Assembly (NCBI GenBank): GCA_041748615.1
Contig: JBGTCY010000088.1
Span: 1 to 5,808, forward strand
Source of the DNA: JBGTCY01 sp041748615
GTDB lineage: Bacteria; Bacteroidota; Bacteroidia; Chitinophagales; CAIOSU01
Reading direction: 5' to 3'
DNA length: 5,808 bases
In this document: piece after piece, positions 5,771-5,808 of the stretch
How positions within the stretch are numbered: the first letter of the stretch is position 1
How the letters are laid out: every line of letters starts with the position of its first letter
The notes under the pieces: model-generated
The model's database searches: none
Told to the model about the DNA's origin: nothing
What the model saw: only the letters and a program-made list of their open reading frames with translations
Made by a program: the position numbers and the translations under genes

Positions 5771-5808
5771 TCTTGCGCTTGCGTTGTATGTCTATGTCTT
5801 TCTTTGAT

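Noticed and set aside
5750..5808. Open - strand frames running off the right edge that could be a gene tail
   Set aside because: Each extends fewer than 20 codons, ends inside a low-complexity repeat and has no recognisable residues.

Overview
The window looks like chromosomal DNA from a member of the Bacteroidota, possibly a Chitinophagales/Sphingobacteriales-type lineage. Four things point this way. The translation starts are preceded by A-rich sequence and not by Shine-Dalgarno motifs. A TTTG / TAnnTTTG-type promoter sits ahead of sucD. The large BatA-like von Willebrand A membrane protein is of a kind common in that phylum. The gaps are filled with short degenerate intergenic repeats. The lineage is an inference from these traits, not a proven assignment.

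Layout. Bases 1-315 are non-coding and hold a hairpin, a pair of short direct repeats and a C8 tract. A membrane-bound di-iron hydroxylase/desaturase of the sterol desaturase (fatty acid hydroxylase) superfamily runs on the + strand at 316-1098. A convergent gap (1099-1265) with terminator-like hairpins follows. The next three genes are all on the - strand. In transcription order they are sucD (5532-4648, succinyl-CoA ligase alpha subunit), fabG (probably 4425-3679, 3-oxoacyl-ACP reductase) and a 702-residue BatA-like protein with a VWA domain and a degenerate amidotransferase-like domain (3374-1266). The gaps between these co-oriented genes (about 220 and 304 bp) are filled with repeats, so they are more likely separate units or loosely coupled than one tight operon.

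Function. SucD belongs to the TCA cycle and FabG to fatty-acid elongation. The hydroxylase probably modifies a lipid or isoprenoid of unknown identity. The VWA protein probably acts at the cell envelope, with its large domain in the periplasm. Nothing shows that the four work as one system. I found no RNA gene, CRISPR array, transposase or phage gene.

The least explained material is the intergenic DNA. Three different families of short repeats occur: a GTCCATGG-type family in inverted orientation between fabG and sucD, a TGCCA...TGGCA inverted repeat and TTTAAAGTT-type repeats beside the VWA gene, and a further relative of the last family near the right edge. I did not find a convincing undescribed gene system; the repeats are the best candidates for follow-up.
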